From: Hwangdonia seohaensis
Lineage (GTDB): Bacteria; Bacteroidota; Bacteroidia; Flavobacteriales; Flavobacteriaceae
Length of the DNA: 64,000 nt
Assembly: GCF_031932625.1 (NCBI RefSeq)
Contig: NZ_JAVSCK010000004.1
Location: 310,001 to 374,000 of the forward strand
Direction: 5' to 3'
Every line of letters starts with the position of its first letter. Within the stretch, counting starts at the first letter, position 1. The notes beneath the pieces are model-generated. The model was not told where the DNA came from and searched no databases. It saw only the letters and a program-made list of their open reading frames with translations. A program made the translations under genes and the position numbers. Shown here piece by piece: positions 1 through 8,511 of this stretch.

Positions 1-2664
1 TTGACTTTTTATTCTCCAGAAGAAGTGGTAATAGCTTTTAACGAGAAAAGAGTGGATTTAAATGCAGGTATTAAAGTAAGAACAATCGATCTTAATGAAG
101 ACGGCAAACTTGATAAAATGATTGTTGAAACCACGGTGGGTCGTGTGTTGTTTAATCAACACGTACCACAAGCGGCTGGATACATCAATCAGGTATTGAC
201 TAAAAAATCGTTAAGGGATATAATTGGAAAAATTCTTAAAGTAACCTCCGTTCCTGAAACGGCTGATTTCTTAGATGCAATTAGAACTTTAGGATTCAAA
301 TTTGCATTCCAAGGTGGATTATCATTCAGTTTAGGTGATATTATCATTCCGCCGGAAAAGCAAGGTATGATTGATAAAGCCAATGGTTTAGTTGATGGTA
401 TTACGGGTAACTATAACATGGGGCTTATTACCAATAACGAACGTTACAACCAAGTTATTGATATTTGGACGTCAACAAATGCGGAATTGACCGAGTTGTC
501 GATGAAGCGTATCCGAGAAGACCAACAAGGGTTTAACTCGGTATTTATGATGCTTGATTCTGGAGCTCGTGGATCTAAAGAACAGATTCGTCAGCTTACC
601 GGTATGCGTGGATTAATGGCGAAACCTAAAAAATCGAATGCTGGTGGAGGTGAAATTATCGAAAACCCGATTCTTTCTAACTTTAAAGAAGGACTTTCAA
701 TTTTAGAATACTTTATCTCAACCCACGGTGCACGTAAAGGTCTTGCAGATACGGCTCTTAAAACGGCCGATGCTGGATACTTAACACGTCGTTTGGTAGA
801 TGTTTCACAAGATGTGATTATCAATACTGAAGATTGTGGTACGTTAAGAGGTGTTGAAGTTGAGCCATTAAAGAAGAATGATGAGGTTGTTGAAACTTTA
901 GAAGAAAGAATTGTTGGCCGTGTATCTTTAAACGATGTATATAATCCTTTAACAGATGAGTTGTTGGTTGCTGCCGGCGAACTTATTGATGACGATATCG
1001 CAAAAGCTATTGAAGCCTCACCAATTGATGCTGTCGAAGTACGTTCGGCATTAAGCTGTGAAGCCTTAAAAGGAATTTGTGCCAAATGTTACGGTCGTAA
1101 TTTAGCGACAGGTAAAATGGTACAACGTGGCGAAGCTGTTGGTGTTGTTGCTGCACAATCTATTGGAGAACCTGGAACCCAGTTAACATTGCGTACGTTC
1201 CACGTGGGTGGTATTGCCGGTAACATTTCAGAGGATAATAAATTGGCTGTTAAGTTTAACGGTATTGCCGAAATAGAAGATTTAAAAACCGTAAAAGGTA
1301 AAGATAGCGAAGGTAATGATGTAGATATTGTAATCTCGCGTACATCCGAACTTAAATTAACAGATAAGAAAACGGGTATTGTTTTAAGTACCAACAACAT
1401 CCCTTATGGTTCTACCATTTATGTTAAAAATGGTCAAGAGCTAAGTAAAGGCGATGTGGTTTGTCAATGGGATCCATACAACGGTGTTATTATTTCAGAA
1501 TTTGCTGGTAAAGTAAAATATGAAAACATCGAGCAAGGGGTAACCTATCAGGTAGAAATTGATGAACAAACCGGTTTCCAAGAAAAAGTAATTTCAGAAT
1601 CTAGAAACAAAAAACTAATACCAACGCTTCATATTGAAGATGGTAAAGGTGAAATTATTCGTTCTTATAACTTACCTGTTGGAGCGCATTTAATGATTGA
1701 CGACGGAGAAAAGATTATTATCGGTAAGGTATTGGTTAAAATTCCTCGTAAATCTGCAAAAGCGGGTGATATTACAGGAGGTTTACCACGTGTAACCGAG
1801 TTGTTCGAAGCACGTAACCCTTCAAATCCAGCAGTAGTTAGTGCTATTGATGGTGTGGTATCTTTCGGAAAAATTAAGCGTGGTAATCGTGAGATTATTG
1901 TAGAATCGAAATCGGGCGATATTAAGAAATACTTAGTAAAATTATCTAATCAAATCCTTGTACAGGAAAACGATTATGTAAAAGCGGGTATGCCTTTATC
2001 TGATGGTTCTATTACACCAAACGATATTTTAAATATCAAAGGACCATCGGCCGTACAACAATACTTAGTAAACGAAGTACAGGAAGTATATCGTTTGCAA
2101 GGTGTGAAAATTAACGATAAGCACTTCGAGGTTGTTGTTCGTCAAATGATGCGTAAAGTACGTATTATTGATTCTGGAGATACTATTTTCTTAGAAGATC
2201 AATTGGCTCATAAAGCAGATTTCATTCAAGAAAACGATGAAATTTTCGGAATGAAAGTGATTGAAGACGCAGGTGATTCAACAAACTTAAAAGCGGGACA
2301 AATTATTTCGCCTCGCGAATTAAGAGATGAAAACTCCATTTTACGTCGAGAAGATAAAAATCTTGTAGTTGCAAGAGATGCGCAGCCAGCAACGGCTACG
2401 CCAATATTGCAAGGTATTACAAGAGCATCGCTTCAAACAAAATCATTTATTTCTGCGGCATCCTTCCAAGAAACCACAAAGGTTCTTAACGAAGCAGCCG
2501 TAGCAGGTAAAGTTGATACTTTAGAAGGACTTAAAGAAAATGTAATTGTTGGACATAGAATTCCAGCAGGTACAGGTATGCGTAACTATACGGATATTAT
2601 TGTAGGTTCTAAAGAAGAATTTGATGAAATGATGCAAGTAAAAAAAGAATTGAATTACAACTAA
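1..2664 (+). CDS. rpoC: RNA polymerase subunit beta', C-terminal part (partial)
   Basis: C-terminal 887 residues of the largest catalytic subunit of RNA polymerase; the N-terminal third, with the NADFDGD active site, lies before the window, so the leading ttg is an internal leucine codon. Visible marks are the second zinc site (a Cys in NTEDCG near residue 279 and SCEALKGICAKC near 351-362), the trigger loop with GVVAAQSIGEPGTQLTLRTF near residue 382, and the GLPRVTELFEARNP segment near residue 595. The reading frame is intact to TAA at 2662-2664. It is followed by a short palindromic repeat and a hairpin terminator, so transcription probably ends before the DUF3467 gene. Identification is certain. 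Confidence 0.98.
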   Translation: MTFYSPEEVVIAFNEKRVDLNAGIKVRTIDLNEDGKLDKMIVETTVGRVLFNQHVPQAAGYINQVLTKKSLRDIIGKILKVTSVPETADFLDAIRTLGFKFAFQGGLSFSLGDIIIPPEKQGMIDKANGLVDGITGNYNMGLITNNERYNQVIDIWTSTNAELTELSMKRIREDQQGFNSVFMMLDSGARGSKEQIRQLTGMRGLMAKPKKSNAGGGEIIENPILSNFKEGLSILEYFISTHGARKGLADTALKTADAGYLTRRLVDVSQDVIINTEDCGTLRGVEVEPLKKNDEVVETLEERIVGRVSLNDVYNPLTDELLVAAGELIDDDIAKAIEASPIDAVEVRSALSCEALKGICAKCYGRNLATGKMVQRGEAVGVVAAQSIGEPGTQLTLRTFHVGGIAGNISEDNKLAVKFNGIAEIEDLKTVKGKDSEGNDVDIVISRTSELKLTDKKTGIVLSTNNIPYGSTIYVKNGQELSKGDVVCQWDPYNGVIISEFAGKVKYENIEQGVTYQVEIDEQTGFQEKVISESRNKKLIPTLHIEDGKGEIIRSYNLPVGAHLMIDDGEKIIIGKVLVKIPRKSAKAGDITGGLPRVTELFEARNPSNPAVVSAIDGVVSFGKIKRGNREIIVESKSGDIKKYLVKLSNQILVQENDYVKAGMPLSDGSITPNDILNIKGPSAVQQYLVNEVQEVYRLQGVKINDKHFEVVVRQMMRKVRIIDSGDTIFLEDQLAHKADFIQENDEIFGMKVIEDAGDSTNLKAGQIISPRELRDENSILRREDKNLVVARDAQPATATPILQGITRASLQTKSFISAASFQETTKVLNEAAVAGKVDTLEGLKENVIVGHRIPAGTGMRNYTDIIVGSKEEFDEMMQVKKELNYN

Positions 2665-2672
2665 TATTTGTC

Positions 2673-2692
2673 ATTCCCGCGAAGGCGGGAAT
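2673..2692. repeat. short dispersed palindrome ATTCCCGC-GAAG-GCGGGAAT
   Basis: Perfect 8-bp inverted repeat with a GAAG tetraloop just after rpoC. Related palindromes (ATTCCC arm, 4-base loop, GGGAAT arm) occur at 46458-46477 and 50870-50889, and a shorter TTTCCGC-CTTC-GCGGAAA form at 49048-49065. The repeated core with compensatory changes in the arms marks a dispersed element family, not a chance hairpin. Confidence 0.75.
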
Positions 2693-2729
2693 CTCATAAA
2701 TAAGAGTTCTATGATAAATAGAAACTAAC

Positions 2730-2765
2730 AAAAAGCCTTCATGTAAATAAACTTGGAGGCTTTTT
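2730..2765 (+). terminator. intrinsic terminator after rpoC
   Basis: AAAAAGCCT at 2730-2738 pairs with AGGCTTTTT at 2757-2765. The loop is about 18 bases and the stem ends in a T-run, 65 bases beyond the rpoC stop. The T-run lies 20 bases before the DUF3467 start codon, so this also separates the two genes. Confidence 0.7.
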
Positions 2766-2785
2766 ATATTCTAAATACTAATATT

Positions 2786-3103
2786 ATGGCAGAAGAAAAA
2801 GATAAACAAAAACAGGGGCAGATAAATATTGAATTGGATGAAACGGTTGCCGAAGGGATTTATTCCAACTTGGCAATCATCAATCACTCCGTATCAGAGT
2901 TTGTAATAGACTTTGTAAAAATCATGCCCGGGGTGCCTAAAAGTAAGGTGAAATCCAGAATTATTTTAACGCCTCAGCACGCCAAACGTCTGCTAAAAGC
3001 TTTAAATGATAATGTTTCTAGGTTTGAAAATGCACACGGCGAAATTAAAGATTATGAGCAACCACCCATACCATTAAATTTTGGGCCTACGGGTCAAGCG
3101 TAA
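2786..3103 (+). CDS. DUF3467 domain protein
   Basis: Small 105-residue soluble protein of the DUF3467 family, found widely next to rpoC in Bacteroidota; function unknown. Start chosen at ATG 2786 (MAEEKDKQK), because the longer frame from TTG 2753 would begin inside the terminator stem. The family pattern is visible: an acidic 'INIELDETVAEGIYSNLAIINHS' type beta segment, 'SEFVIDFVKIMPG' in the middle and 'SRIILTPQHAKRLLKAL' followed by a helix. The C-terminus is proline- and glycine-rich (PPIPLNFGPTG). It has no signal peptide or membrane segment. It sits alone between two hairpins. Confidence 0.85.
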   Translation: MAEEKDKQKQGQINIELDETVAEGIYSNLAIINHSVSEFVIDFVKIMPGVPKSKVKSRIILTPQHAKRLLKALNDNVSRFENAHGEIKDYEQPPIPLNFGPTGQA

Positions 3104-3111
3104 ACAAGAAG

Positions 3112-3148
3112 AGCCTTTGTTCCATTGATGGAGTTCAAAGGCTTTTTT
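3112..3148. terminator. bidirectional terminator between DUF3467 and GGR genes
   Basis: AGCCTTTG at 3112-3119 pairs with CAAAGGCT at 3136-3143, followed by TTTTTT. It lies between two convergent genes and can serve both the DUF3467 gene and the end of the 3.2-9.0 kb minus-strand operon. Confidence 0.75.
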
Positions 3149-3175
3149 TATAGCATATAACTTTAATGATTTCTT

Positions 3176-4630
3176 TCATTTACCATTTAGGGTATGCTTA
3201 GCCACTTTAAAGGTTTTTCCAGCAACATCTGCCAACCAGCCCAAATGGGCTTTGGGGTCCTTGCTCAATTCTATTAAAATATCTTTCGATGTTTTGGCAA
3301 ATTGGCTTCCGTCTTTAACAAACTGTGCGGGCTGGTTAGCCCTATTTAAAATGTATGAATTGGCATCGATACCAGCTTGCATGGCAATTTTTAATATAAA
3401 TTCGGCACGTAAAGCTTTGTACGATGGGTAGGTGCCTTCAAAAATACCGGCAATGGTACCCGCAAATTTAGGGTCTTCTTTACACCGTGCTATAAGAATT
3501 TTTAGAAAAGACATCCACAAAGGGCTCAAGGTTTTGTTTCTTCCAAATTGCACCAGTAAATTAGACAAGGCAAAATCGTATTCCAATTCACTTTCAATTT
3601 TTGTTTGATAACCCGCCATCGCAGCATAAGAAAAGTCGTTTTGTTCTGAGCATTTTTTAATTTCTACTGAGGCCCATCGAGCACTTAAAACCGCATATTG
3701 AATACCATCGCCACTAAGCGGATTAATTAATCCGGCAGCCTCACCGATAAGCATCGCTCTATGTGAAATAATTGGGTTTTGCGAGTTGTAAAAAGTAATG
3801 GGCCACCCCTGGATTTTTTCAATGGCTTTTCCTTTTCCTAAGCGTTTTTTTAAGTCTGGATTACTTTCAATGAAGTTTGAAAAACACTTTCGAACTTCCG
3901 AAGCTTGTTGCGGGCATGTTTTAAAAACCATGGCCATTCCAACATTGGCGCCATTCTCTCCCTTTGGGAAAAGCCAATAAATCCCTGGGAAATTTTCTTT
4001 GCTAAAGTAAACGTCTACGCGGTTTTTTGGGCCGTTTACATTTTTGAAATACGAGCGTAATCCCAATAATTGATAAGCCGGGTCTGGCATGTTGCCTCGC
4101 AGTTTTCGTCCGACTAACGATCGACTCCCATCGGCACCGACAATTAGTTTTGATATGATTTCCTTTTCAGAAGCTCCTTTTTTATAGGTGGTAACCACTT
4201 TGTGGGCACTAACCTTGAAATCGACAACACGGGCGTTTTCTATAAATTGGGCACCAGCAGATTTTGCCGCTTTATAAACCATATAATCCAGTTCAATTCG
4301 AGGGATAATACGCGCATGAAAGGGCAATGTTTCGGGTTTTTCCAACTGAATAAAGGTTTGGTCTTTATTCAAAAAGAGACCCACTTTTTCAATAGAATTG
4401 GCCTTTTTGAAAGCCTCGGTTTGGGTAATTCCAATATCATGAAGCTCTTTTAACGCAATAGGGCTTACGCCATCACCACAAACCTTGTCTCTTGGAAAAC
4501 GCTCAGCTTCAACCACAATGGTTTTAATATTCATTTTTGATAAGTGATGTGCTAAAGCACTTCCGGCAGGTCCACCGCCTACAATAAGCACGTCACAATC
4601 AAAATCTATTTTTGGTCGAATTTGTATCAT
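3176..4630 (-). CDS. geranylgeranyl reductase-family flavoprotein
   Basis: FAD-dependent oxidoreductase of the geranylgeranyl reductase family (484 aa), enzymes that saturate double bonds of prenyl chains. Visible are the dinucleotide motif GGGPAG at residues 18-23, E41 closing the first beta-alpha-beta unit, the family signature DKVCGDGVSP (48-57), GADGSR (165-170) and the second FAD motif IGEAAGLINPLSGDG (295-309). After the catalytic core there is a C-terminal extension of roughly 100 residues, rich in Lys and Ala, not needed for the fold. It is the last gene of a seven-gene operon and lies 2 bases after the polyprenyl synthase stop. Chemistry (ene reduction of a prenyl lipid) is family knowledge; the actual substrate is unknown. 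A squalene- or halogenase-like monooxygenase is less likely. Confidence 0.85.
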   Translation of the reverse strand: MIQIRPKIDFDCDVLIVGGGPAGSALAHHLSKMNIKTIVVEAERFPRDKVCGDGVSPIALKELHDIGITQTEAFKKANSIEKVGLFLNKDQTFIQLEKPETLPFHARIIPRIELDYMVYKAAKSAGAQFIENARVVDFKVSAHKVVTTYKKGASEKEIISKLIVGADGSRSLVGRKLRGNMPDPAYQLLGLRSYFKNVNGPKNRVDVYFSKENFPGIYWLFPKGENGANVGMAMVFKTCPQQASEVRKCFSNFIESNPDLKKRLGKGKAIEKIQGWPITFYNSQNPIISHRAMLIGEAAGLINPLSGDGIQYAVLSARWASVEIKKCSEQNDFSYAAMAGYQTKIESELEYDFALSNLLVQFGRNKTLSPLWMSFLKILIARCKEDPKFAGTIAGIFEGTYPSYKALRAEFILKIAMQAGIDANSYILNRANQPAQFVKDGSQFAKTSKDILIELSKDPKAHLGWLADVAGKTFKVAKHTLNGK

Positions 4631-4632
4631 CC

Positions 4633-5661
4633 TTAATAATCTCTATTTATCATATACATAATGATGGTTTCTAAAAAAGCTTTATCCTCTGAATCTTTCA
4701 AGTGCGAAAAATGGGTGTAAAACTCCTTTAGAGCCGCTCCTGCCAAATATTGACTGGTTTTTTTTGCATGGTCAATGGATTTATATTGATGCATGAGATC
4801 AAGAATTTGTTTAGCATCGGCCAGATCTCTGCCCAACATAGGCGTACCCAAATAACCTTTGATAAAATGGCGTTCTTCGGAAGTACATTCCGAAAGTAAA
4901 TGTATCAGCATCAAGGTGCGTTTTCCTTCAATAATATCCCCGCCAATTTCTTTACCATAAGCGCTTTCTTCCCCGATCAAGTTGAGAATATCGTCTTGGA
5001 TTTGAAATGCAGCGCCCATAAAATATCCCAATCTATTAAAGGAATCGGGGTTTAATACACCATTACTGCCAATTAGCGCACCAATGCGAATGGGTTGAAT
5101 ACAAGTGTACCAACAAGTTTTTTTAAGTATCATACGCAGATAATCCTTCTCGGTGAGATCGCAGCGATTGTCTTGTCGCCAACCGAGTTCCAAGGCTTGA
5201 CCTTCAGCCGATTCAGTAATGAGATGATACACCTCTAAAAAAATGCGTTGCGCAAGTTTATCACCCAAAAGTTCTTTGTTTCGCCAAAGCGGATAAAGGC
5301 TCAACGCATTCATCATGTCGCCAACGTTAATGGCTATTGCCCGACTATGAGCGCTGTGCATGGTGGGTTTATTGCGCCGATAGGCACTTTCATCTTCCAC
5401 ATCGTCATGGATAAGAAAAGCGTTGTGAAGCATTTCTAAAGTCACTGCTGTAAATTTTGCTTGGTGTAATTGACCACCATGAGCCTTACAGCTTGCAATG
5501 CACAACCCGGGTCTGAACCCTTTGCCTCCTCGGTTGGGATAGTCTAAAATAAGGTTGTATAAATAATACTTGGGTTCTTTTTCGGGCACAAATGCATGAA
5601 TACCACGAAGCGTTTCAGCGCCGTAGTATTTCAATTTTGATTTCATTTGTGGCACATCCAT
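4633..5661 (-). CDS. trans-polyprenyl diphosphate synthase
   Basis: Class I isoprenyl diphosphate synthase (342 aa) that condenses IPP with an allylic diphosphate. Visible are GGKGFRP (45-51), the first aspartate-rich motif DDVED with downstream RR (86-96), the K180/T182 segment, GQALEL (154-159) and a second metal motif DDILN (223-227) in which the last Asp is Asn. A Phe four residues before DDVED is compatible with a short C15-C20 product, but that is inference. The gene is sandwiched between the reductase-like gene and the Ig-like protein genes, so its product is likely specialised rather than for quinone or undecaprenol synthesis. It is soluble, with no signal peptide. Confidence 0.88.
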   Translation of the reverse strand: MDVPQMKSKLKYYGAETLRGIHAFVPEKEPKYYLYNLILDYPNRGGKGFRPGLCIASCKAHGGQLHQAKFTAVTLEMLHNAFLIHDDVEDESAYRRNKPTMHSAHSRAIAINVGDMMNALSLYPLWRNKELLGDKLAQRIFLEVYHLITESAEGQALELGWRQDNRCDLTEKDYLRMILKKTCWYTCIQPIRIGALIGSNGVLNPDSFNRLGYFMGAAFQIQDDILNLIGEESAYGKEIGGDIIEGKRTLMLIHLLSECTSEERHFIKGYLGTPMLGRDLADAKQILDLMHQYKSIDHAKKTSQYLAGAALKEFYTHFSHLKDSEDKAFLETIIMYMINRDY

Positions 5662-5702
5662 ACGGTGATATTTTAGCGGTTAGTTGGTTATGTTTTAATA
5701 CG

Positions 5703-6428
5703 TCATTCGATGACTTTTATAGCAATAAGAACACGAATTTGCGGGTTGTTAATGCAGGTAATAAAAGCATTGTAATCACCCGGAACGGCATTTTTAGGAA
5801 GTTTTATGGTTATACTTATATCCTTTTCCTCTTTGGGTTTGAGTTGTGTTTTTTTAGGTTGTATGATTATAGAACGAAGACTGATTTTTTGATTTCCGCT
5901 ACCAATAAAATCGGATTTTCTAAATGCGATGGTCTTGGGGTCACTAGCGGTATCTTCATACATAATTAGGTTGAGAGTAACGGATTCTCCCGGTTTCATC
6001 GGGTTTTCAGGTTCTAGTACGATAACGTCTGGACTTGGTTTTTTTGATGCTGCTTTTGGTTTTGTTTTTTGCTTGCTTTGATTTTCCTTTTCGTTCTTCA
6101 GCGTTTCAATAACCTCATTCATTTGGGCGGTAATGGCGGCAAATCCGTCTATGACCAAATCCAGCACTTCATGGGAATCACGCCGGATTCGATTCATTAA
6201 GGCATCAGGGTCGCTCCTAATTTCATCTACGTCAATGAGTTTTTTTTCAATTTTTTTAGCCGCTAAAATACCCGCAGCTATTTCTTCTTCTAAAACATTT
6301 ACTGCGGAATTCACAATACTTTGTGCTTTGTTCATCACGCGGTCAGAATCAATCCAAGGTTCACCTTCGCGATTTTTACCTTTGCTGGAACCTTGCTTAT
6401 TTTTTGGATTGTCTTTTTGTTTTGGCAT
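5703..6428 (-). CDS. unrecognised protein: phasin-like helical N-terminus plus Ig-like domain
   Basis: No family recognised with confidence (241 aa). Residues 1-26 are basic and hydrophilic, residues about 30-112 form a predicted amphipathic helical region (SIVNSAVNVLEEEIAAGILAA, then VIDGFAAITAQMNEV) that resembles phasins coating polyester granules, 113-135 is a Lys/Pro/Ser linker, and 135-241 looks like an all-beta Ig-like domain with the phrase 'PKNAVPGDYNAFI' typical of NEW3/COG1470-type domains. There is no signal peptide, so it should be cytoplasmic. Its first codons overlap the end of the next upstream gene by 32 bases, showing tight co-expression. The phasin comparison rests on sequence character only. 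Confidence 0.6.
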   Translation of the reverse strand: MPKQKDNPKNKQGSSKGKNREGEPWIDSDRVMNKAQSIVNSAVNVLEEEIAAGILAAKKIEKKLIDVDEIRSDPDALMNRIRRDSHEVLDLVIDGFAAITAQMNEVIETLKNEKENQSKQKTKPKAASKKPSPDVIVLEPENPMKPGESVTLNLIMYEDTASDPKTIAFRKSDFIGSGNQKISLRSIIIQPKKTQLKPKEEKDISITIKLPKNAVPGDYNAFITCINNPQIRVLIAIKVIE

Positions 6429-7047
6429 GGGCTGATTTTGTTAAAAAAGGTTCTACGGTAAGCTGGATTCTAAAAAAAGAAGGTTCAAATCCTATTACGG
6501 TTACATCACTAAAATAGGTATCGGGAGGCGTGTTTTTAGGAACTTGAACACTAATTTTAACCGTGCTTGATTCATCGGGCTCCTGGGTAAATTTTTGTGG
6601 TTTGAACGTGGTTTTTATCGAAGGGAATTCGGCATCATTTTCATTGACGAAGTTAGAGTTTACCAATTCGCAATGGGCCACTTCGGTTTTCGTATTTTCT
6701 AAAATAAACTCCAACGCAGCTTTAGAACCGGCATTCACATGGGCCGTGAGCACAAACGCAGGTTCGGCTTCGGGTGTCGTTTCTGGTGCTGTTTTTTTCA
6801 ACATCGTGTCCAGCATTCCAAATCCAAGTGCCATGGCGTTGTTGTAGTATTCTAAATTTAGTTTTGCAAATGCATTAAAAGCTTTGCTGTACTGCTCGGG
6901 TTTAAAAACAAAAAGATTATTGGGCTTGTTTGGTTGTTTGCTCCACTCGTTAAATACCCTGAACCCTTGTTCGATATACTTTTTATTGAGCTCCAGAGTA
7001 TGTTTGAACAATTTCTCTAAAAGTTGCTTGTCATTTGTTTCAGCCAT
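6397..7047 (-). CDS. unrecognised protein: helical N-terminus plus Ig-like domain
   Basis: Product of 216 aa with the same two-part layout as its neighbours. Residues 5-90 are helical with many aromatic residues (KYIEQGFRVFNEW, AFAKLNLEYYNNAMALGFGM), as in phasins or PhaE-like proteins. Residues about 97-200 are beta-rich with a conserved Ig-like ending 'VPKNTPPDTYFSDVTVIG'. The last 15 residues are Lys/Arg-rich. No signal peptide, no membrane segment. The 3' end overlaps the downstream gene by 32 bases and the 5' end is 13 bases from the upstream gene. Function unknown; I infer a structural or surface-coating role beside the prenyl-lipid enzymes. Confidence 0.6.
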   Translation of the reverse strand: MAETNDKQLLEKLFKHTLELNKKYIEQGFRVFNEWSKQPNKPNNLFVFKPEQYSKAFNAFAKLNLEYYNNAMALGFGMLDTMLKKTAPETTPEAEPAFVLTAHVNAGSKAALEFILENTKTEVAHCELVNSNFVNENDAEFPSIKTTFKPQKFTQEPDESSTVKISVQVPKNTPPDTYFSDVTVIGFEPSFFRIQLTVEPFLTKSAHAKTKRQSKK

Positions 7048-7060
7048 GCCTTTTTAGATT

Positions 7061-7720
7061 TTAACTTCGGGTCGTTGCGCGTTCTTTTGGTTCGCAGTAG
7101 AAATGCGATTTCCAACTCTGCCATTTTAATTTGAATTTTTTCTCTTCGTATGGCGTAACAATAGGCGCGCTGTGGTCTCCAACGGAAACGGTTAAACAAA
7201 TATTTTGATTGTACTCCTTTTCACGAAGTACGATTTCTGCCGTATAAACACCGTCTTTAAAATTTACTAGGTCGAGACTTATAAGTACGCGTTCAGATGT
7301 GTTTGGTTGCAGCGACACACTATTTTTATTGAGCAGAGGTTGTGCTGTTGCAAGTTTACCGTCTTGATCTTTTAATTCGCGAGCCCCAATTTTATAGGTT
7401 TTGGGCTTTTGGCAATTGTTTTTTACAACAAAAGGTATGATTATGCGCTCTCCAGCCATGGCTTTTCTGTTAATAGAGGCAATACAATGCGGCGGGCATT
7501 TTTCTTTTGGGGCACAGCAATCGTCAGAATTTAAAATAGCTTTGATGGGGTCGAGGGCATTTTTCCCAAGTTGCCCTATTTGCTTGTTGACTTGTGTGTT
7601 GTTGCCCAACACATTTTCCAACATGGTACCATAAAATTGCATGGACATATCGGACAGTGTTTGTATGTTTTCCATAACAGAATCGCTGAACACATTGGAG
7701 TTGAGTTTCTTGTTTTCCAT
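7061..7720 (-). CDS. unrecognised protein: helical N-terminus, Cys cluster, Ig-like domain
   Basis: 219 aa. Residues 10-65 are a phasin-like helix region (VMENIQTLSDMSMQFYGTMLENVLG). A cysteine cluster follows, C68 C69 C75 C79 (DDCCAPKEKCPPHC), which could bind a metal or form disulfides. Residues about 82-185 form a beta-rich Ig-like domain ('LVNFKDGVYTAEIVLREKEY'). The C-terminal 35 residues are charged. There is no export signal, so a cytoplasmic metal or redox site is more likely than structural disulfides. The CC-containing motif is echoed in the first gene of the operon (C138, C142, C143). No known family recognised. Confidence 0.6.
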   Translation of the reverse strand: MENKKLNSNVFSDSVMENIQTLSDMSMQFYGTMLENVLGNNTQVNKQIGQLGKNALDPIKAILNSDDCCAPKEKCPPHCIASINRKAMAGERIIIPFVVKNNCQKPKTYKIGARELKDQDGKLATAQPLLNKNSVSLQPNTSERVLISLDLVNFKDGVYTAEIVLREKEYNQNICLTVSVGDHSAPIVTPYEEKKFKLKWQSWKSHFYCEPKERATTRS

Positions 7721-7725
7721 GTTTT

Positions 7726-8508
7726 CTAAGTATTTTTAGTTTGTTGATGCGACTTAATAGCAAAAGAGAGCTCTTTATCCCAAAACCTAACGTTTAAATC
7801 GTAATCATTCTCAGCATTGGTCTCTTTTGGCATAACAAATGAAAAGTTAACGAGCCGCTGTTTTCCGGGTTTGATAATATCGCCTGCTTCGGTAATTTTG
7901 GAATTCGCCCAATTGGGTAACTGCTCTTTTATGTGTTCGGTAACTTTGTCCATTGTATCATTAAAACCCTTGACTTTATCATCTCTAAATCCTTTTCCGA
8001 AAGCGCGACATAGCATGTCCATATCCAAAGCGGCCGCATGTTTGGCATTGGGAATTTGAAAATCGAGATTACCTAAATTGGTTACCGTAAAACTTACACT
8101 GTGTTTGGTACCCGGACTAGTGTTTTGAAGGGTAAATTCACTAGGTTGAACGGATATGTTTATCGAAGGCTGTACGACCAGCTGTATGTTTCGTTTTTTA
8201 TTGCCTATTTCAATATAATGGTGGTAGGTTCCCGGTGGTGTTTCAGGTGGAAGGGCAAGCGACAACGATTGCAACCGGCTTTCTCCCGCCCGTAGTTTGG
8301 TGTTGACAAGAAGCGGAATGGTGTTGAGGTTTTTAGTGTTTTTAACCTTTGCGGGTTTTAGGTTTAAATGCCGCACCCGAGCCTTGGTTTCATTTTGATT
8401 ATGTAACCGCACGGTTCCACTTAATCTTTTAGGAGTGCCATTTAAAACAATGGTATCGTCTCCAAAATCTATTTTTTCCATTAAGGAATTTGGCACTTTA
8501 GTTTCCAT
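7726..8508 (-). CDS. unrecognised protein with two Ig-like domains
   Basis: 260 aa, entirely beta-rich and without the helical N-terminus of its three downstream relatives. Residues about 14-115 form one domain ('LSGTVRLHNQNETKARV', ending 'LPPETPPGTYHHYIEIG') and about 118-255 a second ('GTKHSVSFTVTNLGNLDFQIP', ending 'FVMPKETNAENDYDLNVRFWD'). These endings match the NEW3/COG1470 style of Ig-like repeat normally seen in exported proteins, yet no signal peptide is present. The gene is separated by 5 and 3 bases from its neighbours. It may act as a binding or scaffold subunit for the same assembly; that is inference. Confidence 0.6.
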   Translation of the reverse strand: METKVPNSLMEKIDFGDDTIVLNGTPKRLSGTVRLHNQNETKARVRHLNLKPAKVKNTKNLNTIPLLVNTKLRAGESRLQSLSLALPPETPPGTYHHYIEIGNKKRNIQLVVQPSINISVQPSEFTLQNTSPGTKHSVSFTVTNLGNLDFQIPNAKHAAALDMDMLCRAFGKGFRDDKVKGFNDTMDKVTEHIKEQLPNWANSKITEAGDIIKPGKQRLVNFSFVMPKETNAENDYDLNVRFWDKELSFAIKSHQQTKNT

Positions 8509-8511
8509 GTT

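Noticed and set aside
591..1085. 164-codon minus-strand open frame within rpoC
   Set aside because: Antisense to the zinc-site region of rpoC; shadow frame.
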